NCBI GenBank assembly: GCA_021621525.1
Contig: JAJVUU010000004.1
Coordinates: forward strand, 1-50,294
Source of the DNA: Caryophanales bacterium
GTDB taxonomy: Bacteria; Bacillota_I; Bacilli_A; RFN20; CAG-288
Reading direction: 5' to 3'
DNA: 50,294 bases
The notes under the pieces are model-generated. The model did not search any database. It had not been told where the DNA came from and saw only the letters and a program-made list of their open reading frames with translations. Below are positions 41,197 through 49,378 of the stretch, one piece after another (position 1 is the first letter of the stretch; each line of letters opens with the position of its first letter). The position numbers and the translations under genes are program-made.

Positions 41197-42225
41197 TCAT
41201 TCATCATTTCGAGGAACCATCTGAAAGTTCTCATTGACCTGACAGGCGCTGGCACGCTCGCTTGCAATCTCCTCTAAAGAATAATAGATTTTGCTCTCAC
41301 TGACATCCAACTCATATAACTGTAGCATATAATCGACAAAACACTGCCTGTTCTTGGTAAAGACCATCATGGTTGCACTCACAAGCAGAGGTATGCCAAG
41401 TGTCGCAAAGGACAGTGCGATGACAAGCAGAATATAGATAGCCTCATAGGCAAGAAACTTTCCTGTCTTCAGATGAAGAAGGCTGCTATCCGCCTTTCCG
41501 ATGTGATAGATCAGCATTCCGATGGTCTGACGGTTTCGTCTGAAGATGAGAGGGGGAACAAGAAAGACTAGAAGGGAAGCAGACAATACGGCTATCGGAA
41601 GTTCGACAAGAAGAATCATCCTCGACATATACCGATTGGCCGAATAGTAATCCGGAAACAGGGAGAGAAGATAACCGCGCAGCTGGTTGTCGATATATGG
41701 TTTATAGGCGTCTTCCGCATAGACGGAGTAACTATCTTTGACATCAAAGGAAGGATTCTTGATGACCGCATCCCCATCTTTGACAAAGAGGGAAGTATCC
41801 TGGTAATTCAAGCCGAGGCGGTAAGAATCGAAGTTCTCTTTGACGACATCATAGTTTTCTTCCTTTTTCGACCTGGCATAATCCATGAAGGAGGAGATGA
41901 TATTCTCATAGATCGTCATCCTGTCTTTTCCGGAGATGTCCTGATTCTCATAATACGTGATGACATCATAGACTTCATCATCCTTCCTGACATACAATCC
42001 GCTGTCAAGCATGGTGGAATCGACGATATTCTTTTGCCTTTGATAGGAAGATGTACTTGTCACGATGGTCCTTGCAAGAAGAAAGAAGGCGATACCGAAA
42101 CAGATGGCAAGAAAGAAATCGACGACTTTGGCAAATATCCTTCTTGAAAGCTGTGCTATCCGATAATGAAGATGGATTCCTTCCTCTTTCGGATTTTCTA
42201 TCGTCGGAACATTTTCTTCACTCAT
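41197..42225 (-). CDS. RDD-family membrane protein (third gene of SIR2-RDD-RDD operon)
   Basis: A 342-residue protein. TM1 (about 34-55) is preceded by the RDD signature SRRIFAKVVDFFLA. An extracytoplasmic loop of about 145 residues (57-202) follows, then TMs at about 203-227, 257-275 and 280-295. The cytoplasmic NRQTIGMLIYHIG and the final NRQCFVDYMLQLYELD correspond to the second and third conserved RDD blocks. Its start overlaps the preceding RDD gene by eight bases. The long outer loop is unusual for RDD proteins. RDD proteins have been linked to ion exchange or small-molecule transport; the role here is unknown. Confidence 0.8.
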   Translation of the reverse strand: MSEENVPTIENPKEEGIHLHYRIAQLSRRIFAKVVDFFLAICFGIAFFLLARTIVTSTSSYQRQKNIVDSTMLDSGLYVRKDDEVYDVITYYENQDISGKDRMTIYENIISSFMDYARSKKEENYDVVKENFDSYRLGLNYQDTSLFVKDGDAVIKNPSFDVKDSYSVYAEDAYKPYIDNQLRGYLLSLFPDYYSANRYMSRMILLVELPIAVLSASLLVFLVPPLIFRRNRQTIGMLIYHIGKADSSLLHLKTGKFLAYEAIYILLVIALSFATLGIPLLVSATMMVFTKNRQCFVDYMLQLYELDVSESKIYYSLEEIASERASACQVNENFQMVPRNDE

Positions 42226-43309
42226 GTACGTGGTATCCTTTCAGCAAGGCAAGCTTCTCCAGATCGTCCTTACTTATAAATACGCTCTTGGTAAGGAAAT
42301 CGGACAATGTCCTTCCAAGGTCATTGAAACACATGAAGACAAAGGATATAAGGGCAAGAACAAGTCCGATAAGAGAGAAGGTAAGAAGACCAGGAATGGA
42401 AAACAAAGTGGCAAAGTCAATATAAAGAGAAGGAATCAGCATCAAAGGGGAAAGGTTGAAGACAAGACAAAAGACATAGGAAAGAAGACGTTCCCTTCTT
42501 TTGAGGATTCTAAGGTTGTCCTTCCCGACATGTTCGACACGAAAGCACATCATGGAAAGCGTCTTCCCACGCTTAGATACCATCGGAATCAAAAGGAAAC
42601 AAAGAAGAGTCGAGACCAGATAGGAAAGATACGTCGATATGGAGATGATCCAGTCCTGTCTGTTCTGATTGGCATCGATTTTTCCCTTCGACAAACGATA
42701 TTGATAAAGAGGGTTCTGCGAAGATATTTTATCATTGGATAGAAGGTCTTTGACAAGAGCAGAATAGAGGTTCGGAAAGAAAGATTCCGTAAACCTGCGA
42801 TACGTCTGGCTTCCCTGGCTTGAAAGGGTGTCCTTCTCGTCCAAAGAAGGAAGAAGAAGCGCTTTGACATCTTCCTTCATCACCACCTTGTCCGTGACAA
42901 TGAAATACGTCGTACCATTCTTCCGGTAAAATTCCAGATAGGAAGGCTCATCCTTCAGCAGATCGACAAAATAATGCCTGAAATAATCACTTCCAGTCTC
43001 GTCTTTAAGGAATCCGGAAAGATAGCATTTACTTGAATAGGTCATGGAAAGAGTGAATTCCTCTCCCTGCTCCTGATAGGAAAGCAAGCCATTGTCAAAA
43101 AGGACGTCAGCCATCTTTTCTCTGTTTATTTTGCTGTCCTGACTGATGGAATCATATCCGGTAATCTTGTTTCCGACAGGAAAGAAAAGGACTGAAAAAA
43201 GAAGCAAGGACAGGAAAAAGTTCAACAGCATGTCACAGAAATGAACCAAGAAGCGGGAAAAACGCCTGATGGGATGGATATTGACATAGGTAGGATTGAT
43301 TGTGCTCAT
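42218..43309 (-). CDS. RDD-family membrane protein (second gene of SIR2-RDD-RDD operon)
   Basis: A 363-residue paralogue of the next gene, with the same plan. The N-terminal block IRRFSRFLVHFCDMLLN leads into TM1 (about 25-45). A long outer loop (about 46-215) is followed by a TM, the cytoplasmic KRGKTLSMMCFRVEHVG block, two or three more TMs and the final FNDLGRTLSDFLTKSVFI block, which corresponds to the RDD C-terminal 'gRtlhDllagT'. Its ATG overlaps the SIR2-like gene stop by four bases, and its own stop overlaps the next gene by eight bases. All three genes are therefore translationally coupled and probably made in fixed ratio. Confidence 0.78.
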   Translation of the reverse strand: MSTINPTYVNIHPIRRFSRFLVHFCDMLLNFFLSLLLFSVLFFPVGNKITGYDSISQDSKINREKMADVLFDNGLLSYQEQGEEFTLSMTYSSKCYLSGFLKDETGSDYFRHYFVDLLKDEPSYLEFYRKNGTTYFIVTDKVVMKEDVKALLLPSLDEKDTLSSQGSQTYRRFTESFFPNLYSALVKDLLSNDKISSQNPLYQYRLSKGKIDANQNRQDWIISISTYLSYLVSTLLCFLLIPMVSKRGKTLSMMCFRVEHVGKDNLRILKRRERLLSYVFCLVFNLSPLMLIPSLYIDFATLFSIPGLLTFSLIGLVLALISFVFMCFNDLGRTLSDFLTKSVFISKDDLEKLALLKGYHVHE

Positions 43310-44610
43310 GGAAGCTGCTCCAAATAAGTCTTGATTTCTGAATAGTCATCAATCCAGATGACTATCAAATCAAAGGTAAAGAAATAGGAAGTGAGGTCCT
43401 TATAGACCGTCTCGCTATATCCTTTGGTCTTCTTTAAGAAGATGAAGTTGAATTTCAGATAATTGCTGGCAAGGTCAAGAAGTCTCTTCATATCAGGATC
43501 CGTAAGGGAAATGCCGATGAAAAGACATGCATTGAACTTGAAGTCATGCAGTTGCTTGGAAATTGACCAGCTGTAAGGATTGTTGTAAAGATAATAGTAC
43601 TCGGCTTCGTTGAAAATCAGGGAATCCGTATATTTCTTTTCCTTATATTTGTCAAAAGGAAGAAGGCCATGGACATGATAGATATCCGTCTTGGCTTCCT
43701 GATCGACAAAAGAATTGTCATCATAGACGACGGTATACCGTATGCCTCTCTTTTTAAGAAGATATTCCAGGTTCGTATCATAGTTATAAGTGATGACAGA
43801 CGTGTGTCCGTGCTTGTCGATGTAATCGACAAGATGATACAAGGTTGCATCCGGATCATCAAAGCCCTTGGCTTCCTTGAACAGATAGAGTTCCCTGTTG
43901 AGAGACTCATAGGAATCAAATCCGGATGTCTTCATCACCATCGAAGAGGTGAAGAGCTCCTTTCCGACATAGGTCTGAATTTCCTCAGCGAACTTATAGT
44001 CTCCCTTATAGAAATCGTTGTTCAGGGAATCCAGAAGCTGAGCCCAGTTCTTGGCACCATAATCCTGATTGATGCCAGCTCCGAGGATGAGGTCGACATG
44101 GAGCTTACATGTATAGAACCTCATCAGCCAAAGGACAAAGGTATTGGCAGAATCATTGATGTTCTCATTCTTCTTGTCATGGGCAAGATGATAGAAGAGG
44201 TCATCCGTGACGGAAGTCTTCCTGGAATTATAATGAAAGGCAACCTTCTTTCCTTCCAGATAGCCGGTCGCATAGAAATTATCGTTGTTGAAATAAATAT
44301 TCAAGGAAGCCTCTGGTTCATAGAAATCATAATCCATGGACTTGATTCTAACGATGTTGACATTTCCCATCACATCCATCTTTTCAGGATTGAATCCCTG
44401 AAGAGAGGAATAGATGTGAACGACATATTTATGGTAATGCTGCTTCTTGCTCTTGACGATGGCCTTGAAATTGCAGGTCGGATCGAAATGAAAGCCAAAA
44501 GAACGGAGAACAACGCAATCATAGCTGACGTTGGCATAGTAATACATAAAAAGAAGGACAAGAAGAGATTTCTTCTGATAGAGGTATTCTTCTTTTTTGG
44601 CTTTTTCCAT
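43306..44610 (-). CDS. SIR2-like domain protein, candidate NAD-processing effector
   Basis: A 434-residue soluble protein. The C-terminal 270 residues look like the SIR2-2 type domain of bacterial defence proteins: nucleotide-binding GAGIN (177-181), ITYNYDTNLEYLL with Asn276 and Asp278, YHVHG with the probable catalytic His314, IFNEAEYYYLY, and CLFIGISLTDPDMKRLLDLA (362-381). The zinc-binding cysteines of protein deacetylases are absent, which fits the NADase-type branch. The first 165 residues match nothing I recognise. SD GGGAG is eight bases before ATG and two overlapping TATAAT boxes lie just upstream. It heads a coupled operon with two RDD membrane proteins. Function is inferred from the fold only. 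Confidence 0.75.
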   Translation of the reverse strand: MEKAKKEEYLYQKKSLLVLLFMYYYANVSYDCVVLRSFGFHFDPTCNFKAIVKSKKQHYHKYVVHIYSSLQGFNPEKMDVMGNVNIVRIKSMDYDFYEPEASLNIYFNNDNFYATGYLEGKKVAFHYNSRKTSVTDDLFYHLAHDKKNENINDSANTFVLWLMRFYTCKLHVDLILGAGINQDYGAKNWAQLLDSLNNDFYKGDYKFAEEIQTYVGKELFTSSMVMKTSGFDSYESLNRELYLFKEAKGFDDPDATLYHLVDYIDKHGHTSVITYNYDTNLEYLLKKRGIRYTVVYDDNSFVDQEAKTDIYHVHGLLPFDKYKEKKYTDSLIFNEAEYYYLYNNPYSWSISKQLHDFKFNACLFIGISLTDPDMKRLLDLASNYLKFNFIFLKKTKGYSETVYKDLTSYFFTFDLIVIWIDDYSEIKTYLEQLP

Positions 44611-44627
44611 AGGTCATTCTCCCATTC

Positions 44628-44638
44628 ATTATATTATA
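44628..44638 (-). promoter_or_regulatory. -10 region of the SIR2-RDD operon
   Basis: Two overlapping TATAAT hexamers on the minus strand (44633-44638 and 44628-44633) lie between the tuf terminator and the SIR2-like gene. No good -35 is seen, since the upstream bases are the terminator T-run, so expression may be weak or depend on an activator. Confidence 0.4.
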
Positions 44639-44663
44639 TAAAAGAAAAGGAAAAAAACCTATG

Positions 44664-44697
44664 CAAAAACCCGCCTCTTGATCAGAGAGACGGGTTT
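44664..44697 (-). terminator. Terminator of the str operon after tuf
   Basis: On the minus strand AAACCCGTCTC and GAGGCGGGTTT pair (44687-44697 with 44667-44677, one G-U), followed by TTTTTG. It separates tuf from the SIR2-like operon. Confidence 0.9.
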
Positions 44698-44733
44698 ATT
44701 TTTTACAGATAGTTGTTGTCGGAAATATCGAGA

Positions 44734-45918
44734 TTAGTCGATGATTTCAGAAACAGTACCGGCACCGACAGTGTGACCACCTTCACGGATGGAGAACTTG
44801 GTCTGGTTTTCAAGAGCGATAGGATGGATCAACTCAACAGTGAGAAGAACGTTATCGCCAGGCATGACCATCTGGACATCATCCGGAAGGGTGACAGTAC
44901 CAGTGACATCAGTGGTACGGAAGTAGAACTGAGGTCTGTAGTTGTTGGTGAAAGCAGTATGACGGCCGCCTTCTTCCTTCTTAAGGACGTAGACCTGTCC
45001 CTTGAACTTCTTGTGCGGAGTGACGGAACCAGGTTTGCAGATGACCTGACCACGGACGATCTGGTCACGATCGACACCTCTCAAAAGGGCACCGATGTTA
45101 TCGCCAGCCTCGGCGAAGTCAAGAATCTTACGGAACATTTCCATAGAGGTGCAGACGCACTTTCTGGTGTCCATGATACCGACAATTTCGACTTCATCGT
45201 TCGGCTTGAGCATACCACGCTCGACTCTACCAGTGGCAACAGTACCACGACCAGTGATGGTCATGACATCTTCGACAGCCATCAAGAAAGGCTTATCGTT
45301 GTCACGGACAGGATCCGGGATATAGCTATCGACAGCATCCATCAAATCCATGACGGACTGTTCCCACTTGGCTTCACCGTTGAGGGCGCCGAGAGCGGAA
45401 CCACGGATAACCGGAACATCATCGCCCGGGAAGTTGTACTTGTTGAGCAACTCACGGACATCCATTTCGACAAGGTCGATCAATTCAGGATCATCGACCA
45501 TATCGCACTTGTTGAGGAAGACAACGATGTACGGAACACCGACCTGACGAGCAAGAAGAACGTGCTCTCTGGTCTGCGGCATAACGCCATCAGTAGCAGC
45601 AACAACAAGGATAGCACCATCCATCTGGGCGGCACCAGTGATCATGTTCTTGATGTAGTCAGCATGTCCTGGGCAGTCGACATGGGTGTAATGTCTCTTG
45701 GCAGTATCATATTCGATATGGGCAGCATTGATGGTGACACCACGAGCCTTTTCTTCCGGAGCAGCATCAATCTGATTGTAGTCCATAGCCTGGGAAAGAC
45801 CCTTCTTGGCAAGGACGTGAGTAATAGCGGCAGTCAAAGTAGTTTTGCCGTGATCGACGTGACCGATAGTACCGATGTTGACATTCGGTTTGGAACGGTC
45901 GAACTTCTGTTTAGCCAT
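44734..45918 (-). CDS. tuf: Elongation factor Tu
   Basis: Delivers aminoacyl-tRNA to the ribosome. It has 394 residues, the standard length. G1 GHVDHGKT (19-26), switch-I RGVTINAAHIEY, G3 DCPGH and G4 NKCD are intact, and domain II and III landmarks (KPGSVTPHKKFKGQVYVLKK) are present. Codon use is strongly biased as expected for an abundant protein. SD GGAGG lies 11 bases before ATG. The gene is last in the str operon and also has its own promoter in the 76-base gap after fusA. Confidence 0.99.
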   Translation of the reverse strand: MAKQKFDRSKPNVNIGTIGHVDHGKTTLTAAITHVLAKKGLSQAMDYNQIDAAPEEKARGVTINAAHIEYDTAKRHYTHVDCPGHADYIKNMITGAAQMDGAILVVAATDGVMPQTREHVLLARQVGVPYIVVFLNKCDMVDDPELIDLVEMDVRELLNKYNFPGDDVPVIRGSALGALNGEAKWEQSVMDLMDAVDSYIPDPVRDNDKPFLMAVEDVMTITGRGTVATGRVERGMLKPNDEVEIVGIMDTRKCVCTSMEMFRKILDFAEAGDNIGALLRGVDRDQIVRGQVICKPGSVTPHKKFKGQVYVLKKEEGGRHTAFTNNYRPQFYFRTTDVTGTVTLPDDVQMVMPGDNVLLTVELIHPIALENQTKFSIREGGHTVGAGTVSEIID

Positions 45919-45951
45919 AATTTAAATTTCCTCCAAATTAGATTCTAGATG

Positions 45952-45980
45952 ACTATACACTTTTTTAGACTTATTTTCAA
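45952..45980 (-). promoter_or_regulatory. Internal promoter of tuf
   Basis: -35 TTGAAA (45975-45980), 17 bases, -10 TATAGT (45952-45957), about 35 bases before the tuf start. It would allow extra EF-Tu synthesis over the ribosomal proteins of the same operon. Confidence 0.72.
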
Positions 45981-45994
45981 GAAGAGAGAAGTGT

Positions 45995-48127
45995 TTAGCC
46001 TCTCTTCTTGATGATTTCTTCCTGGACGCTTGCCGGAACCTTCTGATAATTGGAGAATTCCATGGTGTAGATACCTCTACCCTGAGTCATGGAACGAAGG
46101 TCGGAAATATAACCGAACATGTTGGCAAGCGGAATCTTGGCAGTGATGACCTGGGCATTGGCCTTCTGGACCATACCTTCGACCATACCACGACGAGAAG
46201 AGACATCACCCATGACGGTACCGACATAATCAAGCGGAGTTGTGATCTCAGCTTTGACGATCGGTTCAAGGATGATAGGTTTGCACTTCTTGGCAGCAAC
46301 CTTCAGTGCTTCCTGAGAAGCGAGCTTGTAAGCAGCTTCGGAGGAGTCGACATCATGGTAGGAACCATAATGCAAGGTAGCCTTGACATCGATGACAGGA
46401 TAACCAGCGACCATACCATGCTGGAAGGCATCGTTCAGACCATCGATAGACGGCTTGATGAATTCCTTGGGGATGACACCGCCGGTGATGGCATCGACGA
46501 TTTCGTTACCCTTTCCAGGGTTCGGTTCCATCTTGAAGACGACGTGACCATACTGACCATGACCGCCAGACTGCTTGATGTACTTACCTTCGCAGTCAGC
46601 TGCCATTTCGATGGTTTCACGATAGGCAACCTGCGGAGCACCGACTCTGGTTTCAATGCCGAAGTCATTCTTCAGACGGGTGACATTGACATCGAGCTGA
46701 AGTTCGCCGACACCGGCGATGATGCCCTGACCAGTTTCCTGATCCGTATAATAATGGAACGTAGGATCCTCTTCAGTGAACTTGACGAGCAAGCTGGCCA
46801 TCTTGTCCTGGTCACCCTTCTTGACAGGTTCGATTGCTTCGGAGATGACAGGTTCCTGGAACTTGATGGATTCAAGCTGAACCTTCGGATCACCATCACC
46901 GACGAGGGTATCACCGGTTCTTGTAGACTGGAAGCCGACGGCAGCGGCGATTTCACCGGCCTTGGCTTCCGTGATGTTCTCGTGAGAATCGGCATTGACC
47001 AATTCAAGACGGGAAACTCTTTCCTTGACGCCCTTGCGGACATTGTAGACATAGGAACCGGACTTGACGGTACCGGAATAGATACGGAAGAAGCAGAGGG
47101 TTCCGAACTGGTCGGTGGTCAGTTTGAAGGCCAAGGCGACGAACGGAGCCCTTGGATCGACAGAGAGGATGACATCGTTTCCATCATGGTCATGGGCGAT
47201 AGGAGCCGGGACATCAAGAGGAGACGGGAGGTAATCTCTGACAGCATCAAGGACATACTGGACGCCCTTGTTCTTGTAGGCAGATCCCGGAATGGTCGGG
47301 AAGATCTTACCAGCGATGACTTCCTTACGGATGGCAGCCTTGATTTCCCCGACGGTAGGAGTCTCTTCCATGAGAATCTTCTCCATCAAGGTATCATCGT
47401 TGTTGGCAAGGTTCTCAATCATGATCTGATGATAAACCTTGGCCTGTTCGACATCGTGCTGATAATCAGCAAGAAGAGGATCATCGAGTTCGACGATCTT
47501 CGGCTGCATCTGTTCAGACTTTTTCGGATCGTGATCCCACAGCCAGGCCTTCATTTCGACCAAGTCGATGAGACCAAGAAGGGTCTGGGAGATACCGACA
47601 GGGTAGGCAATGGCGCAGCCATTGGCACCAAGTCTTTCCTTGATGGAAGCGACAGACATTTCATAGTCAGCGCCGGTAGCATCGAGCTTGTTGACGAAGA
47701 CGATTCTAGGGACGTTGTACTTATCGGCCTGTCTCCAGACGGTTTCAGTCTGAGGTTCGACACCATTCTTACCATCGAGGACGCAGACAGCACCATCGAG
47801 GACACGGAGAGATCTTTCGACCTCGGCAGTGAAGTCGACGTGGCCGGGAGTATCGATTAAGTTGATACGATAATCCTTCCACATACAGGTCGTAGCAGCG
47901 GAGTAAATCGTGATACCACGCTTCTGTTCCTGTTCGTTGAAGTCCATAGCGGAAGCACCATCATGGGTTTCGCCGATCTTATGGGTCTTACCAGTATAGA
48001 AGAGGATACGCTCACTAGTCGTGGTTTTACCGGCATCGATGTGAGCCATGATACCGATATTTCTAACTTTTTCAAGTGGGGTAGCCTCGTACTGGGCTAC
48101 CATCGCCTGATCGTTATCCATTGCCAT
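45995..48127 (-). CDS. fusA: Elongation factor G
   Basis: Canonical translocase, about 710 residues. G1 AHIDAGKTT, switch-I KRGITIYSAAT, G3 DTPGH and G4 NKLD are all standard, unlike the paralogue at 7289-9340. Domains II-V are complete (KQSGGHGQYGHVVFKMEPN, GVIPKEFIKPSIDGL, DVSSRRGMVEGM). SD AAGGAG is ten bases before ATG. The order rpsL-rpsG-fusA-tuf is the classic str operon. Confidence 0.99.
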   Translation of the reverse strand: MAMDNDQAMVAQYEATPLEKVRNIGIMAHIDAGKTTTSERILFYTGKTHKIGETHDGASAMDFNEQEQKRGITIYSAATTCMWKDYRINLIDTPGHVDFTAEVERSLRVLDGAVCVLDGKNGVEPQTETVWRQADKYNVPRIVFVNKLDATGADYEMSVASIKERLGANGCAIAYPVGISQTLLGLIDLVEMKAWLWDHDPKKSEQMQPKIVELDDPLLADYQHDVEQAKVYHQIMIENLANNDDTLMEKILMEETPTVGEIKAAIRKEVIAGKIFPTIPGSAYKNKGVQYVLDAVRDYLPSPLDVPAPIAHDHDGNDVILSVDPRAPFVALAFKLTTDQFGTLCFFRIYSGTVKSGSYVYNVRKGVKERVSRLELVNADSHENITEAKAGEIAAAVGFQSTRTGDTLVGDGDPKVQLESIKFQEPVISEAIEPVKKGDQDKMASLLVKFTEEDPTFHYYTDQETGQGIIAGVGELQLDVNVTRLKNDFGIETRVGAPQVAYRETIEMAADCEGKYIKQSGGHGQYGHVVFKMEPNPGKGNEIVDAITGGVIPKEFIKPSIDGLNDAFQHGMVAGYPVIDVKATLHYGSYHDVDSSEAAYKLASQEALKVAAKKCKPIILEPIVKAEITTPLDYVGTVMGDVSSRRGMVEGMVQKANAQVITAKIPLANMFGYISDLRSMTQGRGIYTMEFSNYQKVPASVQEEIIKKRG

Positions 48128-48168
48128 AGGCTTTTTTCTCCTTTATTAATTAGTCAACCCAGATCAGA

Positions 48169-48642
48169 TTACCAACGATAGTGTGCATAAGCCTGGTTGG
48201 CCTGTGCAGTCTTGTGCATGTCTTCCTTACGTTTGACAGCACCACCGGTACCATTGGCGGCATCGATGATTTCACCGGCAAGCTTGTCGGTCATGGTCTT
48301 TTCATTGCGCAGACGGGCAAAGGTGACCAACCAGCGGAGGCCGAGGGTGACCTTTCTTTCCGGAGCGACTTCGACAGGGACCTGATAGTTGGAAGCACCA
48401 ACTCTTCTGGCCTTGAGTTCAACTTCAGGCATGATGTTGCCCAAAGCGATTTCGAAGACTTCGATGGCAGGCTTGCCAGTCTTCTTTTCGACCTTTTCGA
48501 AAGCACCATAGAGAATGGTCTGGGCAGTGCCCTTCTTACCATCGAGCATGATGCGGTTGATCAATCTGGTAACTAACTTAGAGTTATAGATCGGATCTGG
48601 TAAAACATCTCTTTTTTCAACTGAACCGTTCTTTCTAGGCAT
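48169..48642 (-). CDS. rpsG: 30S ribosomal protein S7
   Basis: A 157-residue S7, normal length. MPRKNGSVEKRDVLPDPIYN at the start, then SKLVTRLINRIMLDGKKGTA, GASNYQVPVEVAPERK and the C-terminal AQANQAYAHYRW are all family landmarks. S7 nucleates the head of the small subunit, and in E. coli it also represses its own operon. SD AAGGAG is nine bases before ATG, right after the rpsL stop. Confidence 0.99.
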   Translation of the reverse strand: MPRKNGSVEKRDVLPDPIYNSKLVTRLINRIMLDGKKGTAQTILYGAFEKVEKKTGKPAIEVFEIALGNIMPEVELKARRVGASNYQVPVEVAPERKVTLGLRWLVTFARLRNEKTMTDKLAGEIIDAANGTGGAVKRKEDMHKTAQANQAYAHYRW

Positions 48643-48655
48643 TGTTGTTTACTCC

Positions 48656-49081
48656 TTACTTCTTCTGGATGCTTCCGTCTTTCTTGGTTCCGTATAAGGA
48701 TCTACCCTGTTTACGGTTCTCGACGCCAAAGCATTCCATAGCGCCACGGACGATGTGGTATCTGACACCTGGAAGGTCGCGGACACGGCCACCACGGATC
48801 AAGACAACCTTGTGCTCCTGAAGGTTATGACCTTCACCACCGATATAGGCAGTGACTTCATAGCCGTTGGAGAGCCTGACTCTGGCGTACTTACGAGCAG
48901 CAGAGTTCGGCTTCTTCGGAGTCATAGTACCGACACGGGTGCAAACACCCTTCTTCTGAGGAGCAGCGATGGACTTCTCCTTCTTGTTAAGAGAATCAAA
49001 TCTCTTGCCGAGAGCCGGAGCCTTGGATTTGTAAACAGGGTTCTGTCTCTCTTTTCTGACCAACTGGTTAATAGTAGGCAT
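48656..49081 (-). CDS. rpsL: 30S ribosomal protein S12
   Basis: A 141-residue S12. MPTINQLVRKERQ start, KGVCTRVGTMTPKKPNSAARK, LQEHKVVLIRGGRVRDLPGVRYH and the C-terminal GTKKDG are standard. At the streptomycin-linked position TPKKPNSA has Lys, the ordinary sensitive-type residue. Its SD (GGGAGG) is part of a leader pairing that can hide it (49091-49128). Confidence 0.99.
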   Translation of the reverse strand: MPTINQLVRKERQNPVYKSKAPALGKRFDSLNKKEKSIAAPQKKGVCTRVGTMTPKKPNSAARKYARVRLSNGYEVTAYIGGEGHNLQEHKVVLIRGGRVRDLPGVRYHIVRGAMECFGVENRKQGRSLYGTKKDGSIQKK

Positions 49082-49090
49082 TTTCTTCCT

Positions 49091-49128
49091 CCCGGATTTT
49101 ATATAAATAACCTATCCACATATCCGGG
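49091..49128 (-). promoter_or_regulatory. Leader pairing that covers the rpsL ribosome-binding site
   Basis: CCCGGAT (minus strand, 49122-49128) can pair with ATCCGGG (49091-49097), whose last bases begin the SD ATCCGGGAGG. Seven mostly GC pairs would hide part of the SD about ten bases before the rpsL start. A feedback or growth-rate switch at the head of the str operon is a reasonable inference. Confidence 0.5.
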
Positions 49129-49155
49129 TGTTTCCTGCCCTTTCCATAAAAAGAG

Positions 49156-49168
49156 CGGGCTTTGCCCG
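49156..49168 (-). promoter_or_regulatory. Small GC hairpin with T-run in the str leader (attenuator-like)
   Basis: On the minus strand CGGGC-AAA-GCCCG is followed by CTCTTTTT, about ten bases after the expected transcript start. The stem has only five pairs, so termination would be weak, but it could act as a pause or attenuator. Confidence 0.4.
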
Positions 49169-49184
49169 TAATGTGACGTAGAAA

Positions 49185-49213
49185 ATTATAGACAATCGCA
49201 ATATCCGTGTCAA
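49185..49213 (-). promoter_or_regulatory. Consensus promoter of the str operon
   Basis: Perfect -35 TTGACA (49208-49213), exactly 17 bases, perfect -10 TATAAT (49185-49190). The transcript start should be near 49178, giving a leader of about 97 bases before rpsL. Confidence 0.93.
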
Positions 49214-49344
49214 CGGTTTTTTCATCTTTTTGAAACGCCCGGGTATGTGGACGTCAGATTACATGTATTCGACAAGTAGTGTATAAGGATAGCAAACATG
49301 CCTTTTTCATCATTGAAAAGTCTGAACCAAATAGATATCAAGCC

Positions 49345-49371
49345 AAAACAAATGGCGGCTTTCGCCGCCAT
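49345..49371 (-). terminator. Terminator of the Bax inhibitor-like gene
   Basis: ATGGCGGC (49352-49359) and GCCGCCAT (49364-49371) form a perfect stem with a GAAA tetraloop on the minus strand, followed by TTGTTTT. It lies eight bases after the stop codon. Confidence 0.9.
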
Positions 49372-49378
49372 GCATCGC

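Larger units (their letters stand above)
49116..49250. repeat. Long imperfect inverted repeat around the str promoter
   Basis: Arms of 19 bases at 49116-49134 and 49232-49250 are complementary at 17 positions, and both differences are G-T type. They begin CCACATA and end CGTTTC or TGTTTC when read in the same sense. The centre of the dyad is near 49183, next to the -10 of the str promoter. The left arm lies in the transcribed leader and the right arm upstream of the -35. Confidence 0.7.

Noticed and set aside
44713..45948. A 411-codon open frame opposite tuf, and a similar 501-codon frame opposite fusA (46355-47860)
   Set aside because: Both are mirror frames of highly biased translation-factor genes, with no SD and no family resemblance.
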